Made by a program: the position numbers and the translations under genes. The notes beneath the pieces are model-generated. The model was not told the DNA's origin and ran no database searches. It worked only from the letters and a program-made list of their open reading frames with translations. This document shows positions 35,166-46,256 of a stretch of 64,000 nt of DNA, one piece after another. Origin of the DNA: Adiantum capillus-veneris (lineage: Eukaryota > Streptophyta > Polypodiopsida > Polypodiales > Pteridaceae); assembly GCA_014529385.2 (NCBI GenBank), contig CM043968.1, positions 11,179,148 through 11,243,147 on the forward strand. Direction: 5' to 3'. Every line of letters begins with the position of its first letter. The first letter of the stretch is position 1.

Positions 35166-36098
35166 TGCTTTCTCCTTGCCTTGAAGAGCAGATTTCCCCT
35201 TGGGACAATCCTTTTTGCTATGACCTCTTCCTAAACATTGAAAACATAATTTTTCTTTCTTGGCTTTATCAAAGTCCTCAGGAGAGAGAGGACCCTGGAC
35301 CCCTTGGGTTTTTTAGATGCATCCGAATTGGCAACTATAAATTTTTCTTTTATTGTGCCCATACTGAGTGCATGTATTACCATGTATATTAGCAGGCACG
35401 TGACTATTATGTGTTTTCTTTTCATCTGGATCATCATGAATATGTGCTTTCACTATGGCTTCCTCAAGTGTTTTAGGGTCTTGGGTCTTGACATACTTCT
35501 TAAGCTCGGGTGTCAGACCTCGTATGAACCCCCGTACTTGTTGAAAGGTATCTAAGCCTTCCAACTTGAGGATAACATCTGATCGTGAGAGATATATTCA
35601 AGTAGTGATGGGTATTGGCACATGGAACATGTGTCCCAAGCCGTCCAATTCTGATTGGCCTCGTTTGTAGGCAAAAATTCCTTGCTAAACATTGCTTCAA
35701 AAGCTGCCCAGCTCTGTGGTATGATGTTCTTCTCCTTGAGAGACATCCACCGTTTGTAGGCCTTGCCTTCCAGAGGTAAGCTCGTTTGCAAAGCTCTGAC
35801 TGCATCCGGAGTACGCCATAAGGCGTGAATTCCATCCCACTTGCTGAGAAAGATATTCACTGCATCCTTATTGCGGTCTCAGTCTTCTCCCTTAAAAATC
35901 TGTAATTTGGTGTTTTTCAACAATTCATTCACCTCTTTTGCAGTGAGAGTATGCAACGTATCAGCATTTGGGCCTTGCCCTAGATTAGAAGTGCCTTGCC
36001 CTTGTGTAGCAACGTGCTCATGCATGTGCGTGTCAGAAGGACTCTTGGACTGCTGTTGCATTAATTGAATTACTAATGTGGATAGTTTAGTAACATTT
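35166..36098 (-). pseudogene. Gypsy gag, 3' part, left of the nested element
   Basis: Capsid sequence ('FLSKWDGIHALWRTP', 'LEGKAYKRWMSL', 'SWAAFEAMFSKEFL', 'TFQQVRGFIRGLTPELKKYV') is followed by a zinc knuckle with all four ligands (C-FQ-C-LGRG-H-SKKD-C) at about 35205-35247. A stop at 35879-35881 (TGA where Trp is expected) and frameshifts near 35600 and 35300 interrupt it. The gene continues across the 36099-59872 insertion: removing the insert and one CATTT copy puts the two halves back in one frame. Confidence 0.85.
36094..36098. repeat. Target-site duplication CATTT, left copy
   Basis: CATTT directly precedes the TGTTACAAG start of the nested element's 5' LTR. The matching copy is at 59873-59877. 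Confidence 0.95.
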
Positions 36099-37034
36099 TG
36101 TTACAAGCTGGACACACCCCACGGCATCTAACTACTCGGAGGACTATTATTTTTGTAAATTATTCATTCATTGAGGAAAACCCGATTTTTCACCTTGTAA
36201 ATATTGGGACTTACAGAAGTTTCCAGATTGTATCCCAGTTTTGATAGTTAGAGTAAGTAGATGGTTGATTTTGGAACTTTAGGGTTTGAGAAGTTGTAAG
36301 GTATATATACCACTTTTTGACCTTAATGAAGAACCTTTTGTCATTTTAAAACAAGTTTGAAGTCTGTGAGTGAGCGTACTGTGTACGAGAGAGAGAGTGT
36401 GTGAGCTTCATCTTGACGCAACATGTGGTACGGTGGTCGGAATCGAGTGCGGAGAAGTGCAGCGTGTTGCCCCCGACTAGAGCTACATGCTGATACCAAC
36501 ATTGCGCGTGTACGGTCTGGCTTTGTGAGCTCCTTCTACGAGCTTCATCGGTTGTTTGGGTGAGCATACGTTGTCCGATTTTGCATTGCAGCATATCCAC
36601 GTATTCACATTGAGTAGAACTACACATTAGGCACTTTAGATTTCGGAAACGAAGACCTGCAGATTTCGGCCAGACATTCTACGTGTTTCTACACCGGGTG
36701 TTTTGGGTCGTGATTTTGGTTCATAGACCTTAGGGAGAGCGGCCTATTGGTAATTGTAGGGTCTCCTTCAAGTTCCATGGTGTTTCGAGATTGTTTGGTG
36801 GGTGTTCGGCTCTAGAAAGCGTTGTAGGAAGTTTCTTCTTTTGCACTCTTGAAGGCTGTGACTTAGACAATTGGTAGAGACCTCTGTAGGAATTAGTTAG
36901 GAGTCGGTCGAGTGTAGGTTGACACCTTATGCTTGCTTCCACGTGCCTGCAGGTCGAGCTTCGTCCTTAGCTGACATTACATGTTAGGTGAGTTCTCGTT
37001 GTGCTGACATCCGTCGCGGCGTATCCGTCCAACA
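36099..37034 (+). repeat. 5' LTR of the gag-protease element
   Basis: 936 bp, TGTTACAAGC...GTCCAACA. It differs from the 3' LTR by point changes and small indels (for example a 12-bp segment near 36360 absent from the 3' copy), a few percent by eye. It contains one half of the element's palindrome (AGACATTCTACG, 36672-36683) and holds the intact sequence 'cttcatcttgacgc' into which the CACTA element inserted in the other copy. Confidence 0.95.
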
Positions 37035-37035
37035 T

Positions 37036-37053
37036 TGGCGCAGCTGCCGGGGA
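37036..37053 (+). promoter_or_regulatory. Primer binding site, Asp-tRNA type
   Basis: TGGCGCAGCTGCCGGGGA, one base after the LTR, has two mismatches to the Asp-tRNA primer site used by Athila/Tat-type gypsy elements (TGGCGCCGTTGCCGGGGA). It differs from the initiator-Met sites of the other elements in the window. Confidence 0.8.
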
Positions 37054-37584
37054 CGAAAACCTTAGGTAGGTGACCAAGACTAGTCCTTGAGGATTGGGAT
37101 TTTTGGCTTACCAAGAGTCTCGCTTTACATTTAGATAGGATTTGAGGGTGGAGGACTCAGAGGGAGTCTAGGAAGCGTGTGTCTGGCCTAGATCCTTCAA
37201 CTTAGGTAGAGGAGGTAGACTTAGGTAGTTTTAGGTAGTATTCGAGTTCTAGCGTAGGAGTTGGAGTGGTAGAAGCGGTGAGAGGAGAGCTTGAGAGTCC
37301 GGAGAGGCCAAAAAGCAACCAAAAACACCATTATCACCATTTCTTCATGATAGGTAGGAGTAGACTAAGTAGGACATCATGATTCACGATCTAGAGCATC
37401 TCATGCATGTACACTTGCTTGGTAGAATCATTACAAGTTTGTAAAAGAAGCAAAAAGATGCAAAAAGACGCAAAAGTGTGTTTGAAAGCCTAATTGAAGT
37501 CCAAAAGTTACTGTGAGTGTTTCTGATAGATCTACAGAGCATCAGGAGCATTCCTGTCAGAAAAAACTTTAATTTTAAGCCAGG

Positions 37585-37608
37585 AGACATCCTACGCTTA
37601 GGATGTCT
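37585..37608. repeat. 24-bp palindrome, leader copy 1
   Basis: AGACATCCTACG followed by its reverse complement with one change at the centre (CTTA for CGTA). Confidence 0.85.
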
Positions 37609-38026
37609 ACAGGCCAATCTGGGAGGAATTTTGGGATTTTGAGTTGACCAGTGTGTTCAAGAGGTAGGGTTTACCCTAATTTCAACTGGAAAGTGAAAAT
37701 TTGGCCATATCTTGACAGGATAAGGCCAGATAGACTGAAATTGCCAGACTTCCTACCCAAATAGTGTCAAAACATTATTTTGAGACCAAAACCATAAGAT
37801 GGCTACATGAGCATGTCTTGCATGATATATTGAGTGACTGAAAGGGGTTTCACCTCACTTGGGTAAGAAAATTGGGTTCAAAGCGGTCTTTAGCACTTTT
37901 GACTGAAAAAGCAAAAACAGCTGAAATTTGGGACTTTTGACATCCAAACCAAAATCTAAGCATACCACTGGGTTACTAACATCAAGGGGAAACTGTGGGA
38001 CAAATCTGGGGTCAAACAGGCCAAAA

Positions 38027-38050
38027 AGACATCCTACGCGTAGGATGTCT
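38027..38050. repeat. 24-bp palindrome, leader copy 2 (perfect)
   Basis: AGACATCCTACG followed directly by CGTAGGATGTCT, a perfect palindrome with an ACGCGT centre. Confidence 0.95.
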
Positions 38051-38151
38051 TCTGAGTGATTTTGGACTCCAAACTAAATTATGAGTATACCAAAGTGTTC
38101 AGCAACTCAAGGGGAGCTTGGGCTTTGAGTTTAAAGCCATTCTGATGAAAA

Positions 38152-38175
38152 ATACATCCTACACTTAGGATGTCT
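38152..38175. repeat. 24-bp palindrome, leader copy 3
   Basis: Diverged copy (ATACATCCTACA then CTTAGGATGTCT) preceded by 'cattctgatgaaaa', as in the spacer copies. Confidence 0.8.
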
Positions 38176-38427
38176 ACTGCAAGAAAATGAAGCCAGACTT
38201 TGAATTTGAGCATAGTAAGGTGTTATATAGCCTAAGGCAAGCCTCCTAGTCAATTTTGGTCCAATTTGGAGTTGATTAGACTGATCAATACCATCAACAG
38301 GCCGTCGGAACAGATTTCTGACTCTTTGACCAGCTAATAGGTGTCCAAATCAAAAAGTAAAAGCAGCTGTAAGCTCAACACAACAAGGGGAAACAACAGT
38401 GCAAAAATCCAGGCAAAACACAGCAGG

Positions 38428-38451
38428 AGACATCCTACGCGTAAGATGTCT
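38428..38451. repeat. 24-bp palindrome, leader copy 4
   Basis: AGACATCCTACG then CGTAAGATGTCT, one change from perfect. Confidence 0.9.
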
Positions 38452-38860
38452 ATTGGGGCATATTGCAGGGAAAACTTGACCTGGCATAAACAGTGAGATT
38501 CCATTTGGCTTAAGGGTTCCAAAACTTCTTTCAGAAGTGAATTTGGACCTCGTTTGCCCATTTGACTAAGCAAAGACTGAATTCAGACTTTTTCACGTAA
38601 ATTAACCAACAACTGAGAGAAGTACTGTTCCAGATTAGCAAACCTAATCCAGGACATTAGTAGTGTATGAAATACAATAGTGGTTGAGATTAACTCTTCA
38701 GTTATACCAATCATTACTAAGATAACCTCTAGCAGATAATGCTTTGATTCAATTGCCGAAATTAAAACGCTTGTGTACAGGTATATTCAGCAACAAAGCA
38801 AGAAGTTGTGAAGAAACTGACCCATTGCCAGGTAAGTGGTTGAATTTGTGATAAATTGCA

Positions 38861-39838
38861 TTGATAAGTTTGATGAATTTAAGATCAGGAAGATATATTG
38901 TTAGAGACCAGAAGGTGGCAGGTGACCAAGGTAGCTTAGTGTCCACCGAAGAGAGTGTAACTCGGGCAAGGCTAGATCCGCTAGCACCGATTATTGAGGA
39001 AGGTAGTGATACTGACACTTCGTCAGACAAATCTTTCTTCATGATGGGTAGTCAACAGCCAGGAGGTTTCACCTATGATGGACCAATGCGAGGAGGAAGC
39101 ACCTCCCAAAATCCTTTGAATGATTCCAAGCTCACGGTGATCTTTTTAGAGGGAACAAACTCGAGAGGAGCCCTAGTCTATTCAGACTATCGAGGCCGTA
39201 AGTGCATTTGTATCGAAGAGAGGCCAGCTCAAAGATTGGAGATAATCCGAGTGTATGATGATGGAGATAGATTCCGAGACGAAAAGGGGAACCACTATTT
39301 AATTGTTAGTAACCCTAAAGATTACAACAGATATGGAGATAACGTGGCGAAAGGGAAAATGGTTTCAGAAACTCAAGAACCGCCACCAAACATTGATCGG
39401 CGTGGAGCTATTTTTATGTATGATAAGAAAACAACTAGGATTCCAACTTATAACGATAATGTGGGAATCTACAAACATGAGAGTGAGGGTATAGTCTCTT
39501 ACTTTCGCAGCAAAGAACCATACGTAAACGAATTAAGAAAAGACAAGGTTCTTTACTTATTCTCTTATGAAACTGCTACGGGGAAGGGTATAGTTTTTGT
39601 TGATAGATACGGGCGAGAATACCAACGTATTCTCCCAGAGGAAGTAGAGAGAGCAACAGGTCCAGGAGCATCAGCATATGCCCCTGAGGAAGTGCCAAGA
39701 GCCGCCCACACCCCAAGCAAGCCAATGAATCCTTTTTCAGATGAGTATTACACTACCTCACATTCCACCCAATCGCAAGCATTCAACAACCAAGACCAAC
39801 CAGCAAACCAGTCATCATTGCAGGCATGGCTTCGATAG
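38861..39838 (+). CDS. Gag N-terminal segment, 325 codons
   Basis: The frame opens near 38861; the first convincing Met gives 'MNLRSGRYIVRDQK', a start style seen in large gypsy Gag proteins. The protein is hydrophilic with acidic and Tyr/Arg-rich stretches and two similar segments of the form 'GRKCICIEERPAQRLEIIRV' and 'GIVFVDRYGREYQRILPEEV', which suggests an internal duplication. No known domain is recognised. It ends at a TAG (39836-39838), and the next frame continues in the same register after that single stop, so this is the N-terminal part of one Gag polyprotein interrupted by one amber codon: either a mutation or a readthrough site. Confidence 0.7.
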   Translation: MISLMNLRSGRYIVRDQKVAGDQGSLVSTEESVTRARLDPLAPIIEEGSDTDTSSDKSFFMMGSQQPGGFTYDGPMRGGSTSQNPLNDSKLTVIFLEGTNSRGALVYSDYRGRKCICIEERPAQRLEIIRVYDDGDRFRDEKGNHYLIVSNPKDYNRYGDNVAKGKMVSETQEPPPNIDRRGAIFMYDKKTTRIPTYNDNVGIYKHESEGIVSYFRSKEPYVNELRKDKVLYLFSYETATGKGIVFVDRYGREYQRILPEEVERATGPGASAYAPEEVPRAAHTPSKPMNPFSDEYYTTSHSTQSQAFNNQDQPANQSSLQAWLR

Positions 39839-39847
39839 AGTGCAACA

Positions 39848-41614
39848 ATGGAACCAGATCGAAACCGAGATGGTTATCAAGCCGCACGAGGACTCAAGGA
39901 TTTGCAAGAACCACCACACTATTCAAGGTATCAAGTAGAGAGTAAGCCAAAGACACAAGGGTCTACAGAGCCTGGAGGACCACCCATAGAACGAGTTCAA
40001 AGAGAAGAACCACCTCCAGCGAGAACCGTTAGAAATTATGGCTTAGGAGCACCATTGGGAGAGGAACCAGCCTATTACAGAAGGCCTGAGGAGGTGTATC
40101 GACTGGGACGGGGTGATCCAATGATGAGGTTTGTAGACCATCGCAGAATTAGACCTTCTCAAGTGCAAAAATGGGTAAACAAGAAATACACAGGAAACAG
40201 AGACCCAAGAGATCATGTAGCAGCCTTTGTGCGTGTAATTAGAGCCGATGAGGTGTTAGATTTTCCCACCCAATTTGCAGGGTTTGGACTAACCCTAGAG
40301 GATGATGCTGCCACTTGGTATGACTCTATAGAGCGTAGAGACTTTGAGTCGATGGAGGAAGTGTTTGACGAGTTTATTGAGGAATTCTCTCAAAGAGGAA
40401 TAGCTCATAATACTGTCTCACAAATCCATAAATTCAAACAAAAAGATAGAGAATCTGTAAGGAAGGCAGCCCTAAGACCAAAAAGATATGTTAAGTTATG
40501 TCCTGTTGAAGAACTGTCAACTCATTCCAGACTTATACTGATATTCATCCAAGGACTAAGGAATGCAGATCTCGAGAAAGACTTACATATGAAGAGGAGC
40601 ACGACGTTGAATGAGTTGACCAAAGAGGCTCTTTACCTTGTGGACAATTGTGCAGTTTACAAAGAAGGGGAGTTCAAGGACCTTGATGACGATTCATCTT
40701 CACAGCAAAGTGGAAGCAAGTCTTCCAAGACAGCATCGAAAGGAGAAATAGCGATAAACCAGGACCAGCTCGTAGATGAAGTGCTAAAAAAGATCAACTT
40801 GTACGCCAAACCCCAGGCTAAACAGTCCAAGTGGTGTGCTATTGAAAAAAAATGGACAAACCATGGGACCGAGGAATGTTATTATAACAAGGGATATGTG
40901 AGAGAGAGACCTTACACTCCCCAAGCTCCAGTTGCTTCCCCTCAAGTTCCACCGATGCCTAGATATCAAGCAGGCAACTTACCAAGACCTATAGGTGTAG
41001 AAAGACCACAACCGGTGTTGGGGCAACAACCACCCCTACCAGGATTACGACCAGTTGGTATAAGATACACACCAATGATAATTGAATCAGAAGAAAAGTC
41101 TTTGGTGTCTATGCATGCATATTATGAAGATCCCAATGGGTATGCGGCAAACCCTGTCTATTATCCACCGGAAGAACCCTCGACACCAGAACCATGGAGC
41201 ATGATAGGGAATCAAGGACCACCAACTACTGCACAGGCCGCAGGAGAAGGAAGATATAGCTTAGATGAACAAACACTGATGTTCATAGCCAATGGAGGCA
41301 TGGGCGGACAGAGACATGCTTACCAACAAAGAGGAGCTCAAGGAGCACCTCAACAACCCAAGGGACCCTGTTACAAGTGTGGAGGAGACCATTGGCTGAG
41401 AGACTGTCCTCATGATGAAATCATTAGAGTCAATGCGTATTGCCCAGAATGTGGAATTACTCATTTGATTCCCGATTGCCCTAAAAACCCGAGTAAAGGA
41501 GCAAAAACCACCTTGAACATGTTAGAAACAGTACCTTCCATTGGAGGATCGGAAAATGAAACAATCATACCTATTCAAGCGGTAACACGCCCAAGCCCAA
41601 AGAAGGACGAATGA
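39848..41614 (+). CDS. Gag capsid and nucleocapsid with two zinc knuckles, 588 codons
   Basis: This frame is uninterrupted and in register with the preceding one. Residues about 110-260 form the Retrotrans_gag capsid core ('RDPRDHVAAFVRVIRADEVL', 'DAATWYDSIERRDFESMEEV', 'LILIFIQGLRNADLEKDL'). A Pro/Gln-rich linker follows. Two CX2CX4HX4C zinc knuckles lie at about residues 508 (CYKCGGDHWLRDC) and 532 (CPECGITHLIPDC), both with all ligands, as needed for RNA packaging. It ends at a TGA at 41612-41614, and a frameshift then leads to the protease segment. The ATG at 39848 is probably internal to the polyprotein. Confidence 0.85.
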   Translation: MEPDRNRDGYQAARGLKDLQEPPHYSRYQVESKPKTQGSTEPGGPPIERVQREEPPPARTVRNYGLGAPLGEEPAYYRRPEEVYRLGRGDPMMRFVDHRRIRPSQVQKWVNKKYTGNRDPRDHVAAFVRVIRADEVLDFPTQFAGFGLTLEDDAATWYDSIERRDFESMEEVFDEFIEEFSQRGIAHNTVSQIHKFKQKDRESVRKAALRPKRYVKLCPVEELSTHSRLILIFIQGLRNADLEKDLHMKRSTTLNELTKEALYLVDNCAVYKEGEFKDLDDDSSSQQSGSKSSKTASKGEIAINQDQLVDEVLKKINLYAKPQAKQSKWCAIEKKWTNHGTEECYYNKGYVRERPYTPQAPVASPQVPPMPRYQAGNLPRPIGVERPQPVLGQQPPLPGLRPVGIRYTPMIIESEEKSLVSMHAYYEDPNGYAANPVYYPPEEPSTPEPWSMIGNQGPPTTAQAAGEGRYSLDEQTLMFIANGGMGGQRHAYQQRGAQGAPQQPKGPCYKCGGDHWLRDCPHDEIIRVNAYCPECGITHLIPDCPKNPSKGAKTTLNMLETVPSIGGSENETIIPIQAVTRPSPKKDE

Positions 41615-43605
41615 ACCCATAGTTGAAGAACCAAAAACCGATGTCCAAAGTTCAGAAACGAAAAATCAGAGAAGCACTTGGAAAGCTAGAAAGGCGCATA
41701 GGAAGGCCAGGAAGGAACGAGAGCAAACAGCCCTATCCGAGGAGTTGAAACATACAAAGAATAGATTGGAGCGGTTAGAGGATCTAGCTAGTTTAAACTC
41801 ACACACCACAACAGCCACCCATAGCACCCAAGGAAAGACCAAAGCCCAAAAGTGCAGGATCAGGAGGATCTGTACTGGCAGACAAGGTAAATGAGCAGTT
41901 GGATGCGCTTCTAAAAGCTTATGAAGCTCGACTTAAAAAGAACCAAACCCAGGAGCAAAGGTGGATGACTTACCCATATGCAGAAATAGAAAAACAGAGG
42001 TTGGATATGTATAAAAAGATGATTGAGACGGCTGAATCATTGATGGAAGGACCGCTGGGTAAACCTGCAAATTGTCATGAAGCACCAGCTCCAACCCCTA
42101 TCCAACCAACATTAGAGAAACATGAGGAAACAAAGGAGAGACTCACTAATGACTACGAGTCCAAAGGAGAGCCTATCATAGTGCCAAATACCACCGATGG
42201 GGCAAGTGACGGGTTCCAGCTTAAAATATTGGCAGAAATGGGTAAGGACGGTAACGGTCTAGATGATCTGTGGAAGCAAATCCGTGAGGCCAACGAGGCT
42301 AATAGGATGAGTCACCACATGAATAGCACGAGAAAAGAAAAGAATGTGATCTTACCTCCTATTGAAGAATTTGAGGCAAGATCGCAGATGAACTTTGAGA
42401 TACATTCACAAGGGGGAGACCAAGGATCTATTAGTTCAGGACACAGCCAACCGGACTCATTGAGAACTTTACCCTCTTACCTGGGAGAGTACGAAGCTAA
42501 GTCGGAAGTGAGAGCAATCCCATCTCAGAGACTTTCTTCTAACAAGGTGATGGATTCGCAAGGATTGATTGAGTTGTTATCCACTCCGGTGGCATGCACA
42601 ATCACGTTGGCAGAACTCCTAAGGTTAAGGCCAAACATGTGGACCACGGTAGGAAAATGCCTAGAAAAATTTGGAGTAAAAGACCCCACCTTGAAGCTAC
42701 AAGAAGGGATCAGAGAGTTGGACAGGCCTAATCTAAACACTAGGCCAGTACCATTGAATAAGGTTGGAGAATATTGCGAGGGAGAGGACGGAAACACCAC
42801 GCTACCGGTAGAATTCCAAGGAGTTGTTTCCAAGGCTATTCTTGACAGTGGAGCGGAAGTTGCAATCGCCACCAAAGAAATCTGGAAAAAATGGGAAAAA
42901 CCAGCTTTGAGGGCTACCAGAATGAAACTACAATTAGCAGATGGGTTCATGGAAAAGCCTCTAGGACTCTTAGAAAAAGTAATTGTCACTTCGTGCGGAA
43001 TCGAGTATGAGCATACATTTGCAATAGTCGATTTCGACAAAAAGAACAATTATGAGATCATCTTGGGACGACCATTGATGCGACAACTGAAGATGGTCCA
43101 AGATTGGGGTTATGACCACATATACCTCGGACATGGCGAGACAACAACTAAAATACACCTAAAAGACCATAGTTACAAATATGTGAACCAAACACCTGTG
43201 GAAGAGTTTGATTCGGCTACAGTAGCAGGATCAGAACTACCAGCATGGTTAGGGCAACCAAAAGAGTTATGGATGTGCGGGGCTTCACATTGTGGAAGCT
43301 TAAGAAAAGAGGAGTGCGTCTTAGAAAGAGCAATTGAGGGCAAGGAGTATATTCCGGAACCTTTCCCCGAAGATGCCTTGGAACCTCTAGGATGGGAACA
43401 CATACTGGCAACATTGGATGTCTGTACCATTACCGACAGTCCAACGACAAAATTTTGCGATAAGGATGGCTATGATGTGCTACCCTATTACATGGTAAGC
43501 GTTGCACCAGAAAAAGAGACGATAGAACCTCCGAAACAAGATGAGTTTTACAACTCCTCTGAACATTTGGAAGTAAATGATGATGGAAATTGGGAAAAAC
43601 CCTAA
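41615..43605 (+). pseudogene. Protease region of the gag-protease polyprotein
   Basis: Two frame changes (near 41590 and 41805) separate this region from gag. A basic coiled stretch ('KARKAHRKARKEREQ', 'KNRLERLEDLASLN') lies in between. The 568-codon open frame from 41899 holds a Gln/Glu-rich linker and, at residue about 316, the aspartic protease active site 'AILDSGAEVAIAT' (Asp retained), with the later 'YEIILGRPLMRQ' block and 'MVQDWGYDHIYLGHG'. It continues about 170 residues past the protease ('ELWMCGASHCGS', 'CDKDGYDVLPYYMVS') and ends at TAA 43603-43605 with no RT. The relic at 9290-10816 is its closest relative here, and there RT follows. Confidence 0.85.
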
Positions 43606-44205
43606 TTCCCAGAAACCCACAAGAGGCCACCAAATGAGAAATTGGCGAAACGGCGACCAAATGCTACCAAAATTCATGGGTAGGAGCATCTCGACATGCT
43701 CGACAAGTCTATATGAACCGCATGACCAAAAAGTGACCCGAAGCGGCACTTAACCTCAGAAACGGCATCAGACACACAAAGCGTCAAAATGCACTTGCGG
43801 CCAAACCGCAAGTCCGTTTGCCACCAAAATTTACGAGCGGCTTTCCTAGACCATCAACAACCAAGTCCTATGGTGGTAGACCACCACAAATCATCAAAGG
43901 TATGTAAACGCAACCACGGGTGTTTCTAGAGAGACAAATTGCCAAATGGAGCTCCGGTGAAGCCAAAGTCGACAAAAACCATACGGCAAGGATCCCCAAG
44001 GGATCGGGAAGCTATGGAGACCAACATCGAGAAATTTCATCGCCAAAAAGCACTCCAAAAGTCAGAAAACTTCTCGGAGGCTCTGAAGTCCACATAGGGA
44101 GTTATACTCTATCCATTTGACTTTTTTGTTGAAATTAGGCTCAAAAGAGACTTAGGGGAGCAAAGGGCAAGCACTAGGAGCACTAGCACTGAATAAATCA
44201 CCAGG

Positions 44206-44229
44206 AGACATCCTACGCGTAGGATGTCT
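44206..44229. repeat. 24-bp palindrome, spacer copy 1 (perfect)
   Basis: AGACATCCTACG followed directly by CGTAGGATGTCT. Confidence 0.95.
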
Positions 44230-44490
44230 CAAGGGCACTTTTTGGCACAAACCGCAACATTTTTTGTCATGCACATGTTCTGAATGACATTTACAAGCCA
44301 TACACCAAGTTTCATCACATTTGGACCAGATTTGACCTCATATGCATGGAAAAACGCAAAGATACGGCATAGAGGCAATAATGGGCCAAAGACCTACCAA
44401 ATCTTGTCCAAATCCCATGAAACTTGCACAACACATTCACATACACATCAGCAAACAATCTGTGTGGTCAGGGAGAAAAAATGATGAAAT

Positions 44491-44514
44491 AGACATCCTA
44501 CGCGTAGGATGTCT
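44491..44514. repeat. 24-bp palindrome, spacer copy 2 (perfect)
   Basis: AGACATCCTACG followed directly by CGTAGGATGTCT. Confidence 0.95.
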
Positions 44515-44697
44515 AATTGACCTTTTTGGCATACAAGGGATGTTTTATCATTCCAGATCCAATTACCTCATCATCAAGAGCCCATATGTCAAGTATGAAG
44601 CCATTCTAATCACTTTTGACCCCCAAACACCCTCAGGATACACTTTTTTGAGCCAAGAACAACTCACAGAACAAGTTTCATGTCATTTTGATGAAAA

Positions 44698-44721
44698 AGA
44701 CATCCTACGCGTAGAATGTCT
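44698..44721. repeat. 24-bp palindrome, spacer copy 3
   Basis: One change from perfect (CGTAGAATGTCT in the right half). Confidence 0.9.
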
Positions 44722-44981
44722 CCAGCATAAATTTAGCCTTCTGTGCAAAGAATGACATCATGGGAGCCAATACCATGGTGCAATGAGTCCATATACCAAT
44801 TTTCAACCCATTTGGACATCAATTGTTACCTATGATGGACATTCTACCCAAATTGTCACTTAAAGCTTGAATCAGCCCAAAATTCCACTTTTTGATATTC
44901 AAATCCAAATCCAAGCCTATAGCCATGTTCCATGAGCCTTACACTACCTGCATGTCAAATATAAACCAATTCTGATGAAAA

Positions 44982-45005
44982 AGACATCCTACGCGTAGGA
45001 TGTCT
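44982..45005. repeat. 24-bp palindrome, spacer copy 4 (perfect)
   Basis: AGACATCCTACG followed directly by CGTAGGATGTCT, about 165 bp before the third reading frame. Confidence 0.95.
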
Positions 45006-46124
45006 AGATGGAAATTTTTGGCCAGATTTGCACTGTGAGCACATGCACAGCTTCACAAGTTCCTTTTAGGCTGTAATTTCAATTTTCAAGTCATTTGGAT
45101 AAGTAAAACTAAGTTTCGCAGCTAATATGGAAAAAACGCTAACTTTGGACTACTGAGTGCAACAGGATCTATGGCAGCCTCGAATTCACCGGCAAAGAAG
45201 AAAAGAATGACAATCAAAGATTATCTGGACGAGGTGGAACCTTTTGTCATTCCAGAAGGAACACTAAAGCCCACCAGCACCTGGATACAAGAGGATCTGT
45301 TAGAGTCCAATGACCTAAAGATCTACCAGGGAGTGTTCAAAGACAATGAAGGCAATGTAATAGAACTACCAATGCTGCCAAGAGAGCTCAATGAATTTGT
45401 ACGAAGCAAAATGGCCGGCTACTTGGAGAAAATTGACCTCCATAACTACTTCGAAGCAATACCAGCAGGGGTGGACATCAAAAGAGTATGGGAGTTTGTA
45501 ACAAGCATCAAAGAGGATGGAGTGGCCAAGGTGACAGATTTACAAGGCAGACCAGATACAGAGATCATAATCACGGAGCGGGTTGTAGCCCATGCACTAG
45601 ACCTCTCCAATTAAGGAGACAGTGTAACAAAAAGAAGGGACGAAGTCAAGGTGTACAAAGAGAAAAAGGCCAATTACACCTTTGAAGACATTGCCAACCC
45701 AAAAGTGGCAATTATATGCCAGTTGCACAACCAGTACTTCCACATGTGCACGAAGAGGCCACAGAAGTACAGGATGCCGCCAGGTGCAATTGCCACAATG
45801 TTTACTTGGGTAATGACAAAAGGCACCCCAAAGATAATCAACTATGCGGCATACATACACGACAGCTTAGTAAAGATGTGCAACAAAAAGCCAACCTACA
45901 TAGTGCCAGGAGAACTGATCACCAAGGTGGTATATGTAAAGAATGAGGATGCAAGAGAGCTACACAAGACAAGCACAAAGCACACAGAGATGGAAAGCTT
46001 CTTCTTCTTCTTCACAGAAAAGAGAGTACAAAATGACTAAGTGCTAAAGCTGAAAAGTAGCACATATGTACATGCGGTCACTAAGTGTGAACTCGCTAGA
46101 AGCGTACTAGGCTGGCACTATAAG

Positions 46125-46256
46125 TGTAGTCCAGCTGTAGAATCACTAGCAGAGATCCTCCATGTCGGTCACCTAACGCGACAGTGAGTAAATGCCGTAA
46201 GCGGCCAAGACCCGTAGTGGATGCCAGCTCAAGGTGTAGAGCTCGACATCTCAACA
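46125..46256 (-). repeat. 3' LTR of the nested copia
   Basis: TGTAGTCCAGC...GACATCTCAACA (plus-strand order), about 90% identical by eye to 49956-50085. On the element's own strand it starts TGTTGAGATG. Confidence 0.85.

Larger units (their letters stand above)
37057..38860 (+). other. Long leader built of diverged repeats, each with a palindrome
   Basis: This is 1.8 kb of leader without a reading frame. Diverged units of about 125-440 bp each end in a 24-bp palindrome whose half is AGACATCCTACG; copies at 37585-37608, 38027-38050 (perfect), 38152-38175 and 38428-38451. The words 'aaggggaa/gct' and 'cattctgatgaaaaa' recur before the palindromes. As RNA each copy could form a 12-bp stem or pair with another copy. 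Confidence 0.75.
43606..45170 (+). other. Spacer with four palindromes, where pol is expected
   Basis: This is 1.56 kb without a supported gene. It carries palindromes at 44206-44229 (perfect), 44491-44514 (perfect), 44698-44721 and 44982-45005 (perfect), spaced 285, 207 and 284 bp apart, and preceded by repeat words such as 'tctgatgaaaa' shared with the 5' leader. No trace of RT, RNase H or integrase is visible. The shared repeat text suggests that leader and spacer derive from the same sequence. Confidence 0.75.

Noticed and set aside
37585-45005. The spaced palindromes as a CRISPR array
   Set aside because: Spacers are 100-440 bp, unequal and themselves related. The copies are split by genes in a plant retroelement and no cas gene exists.
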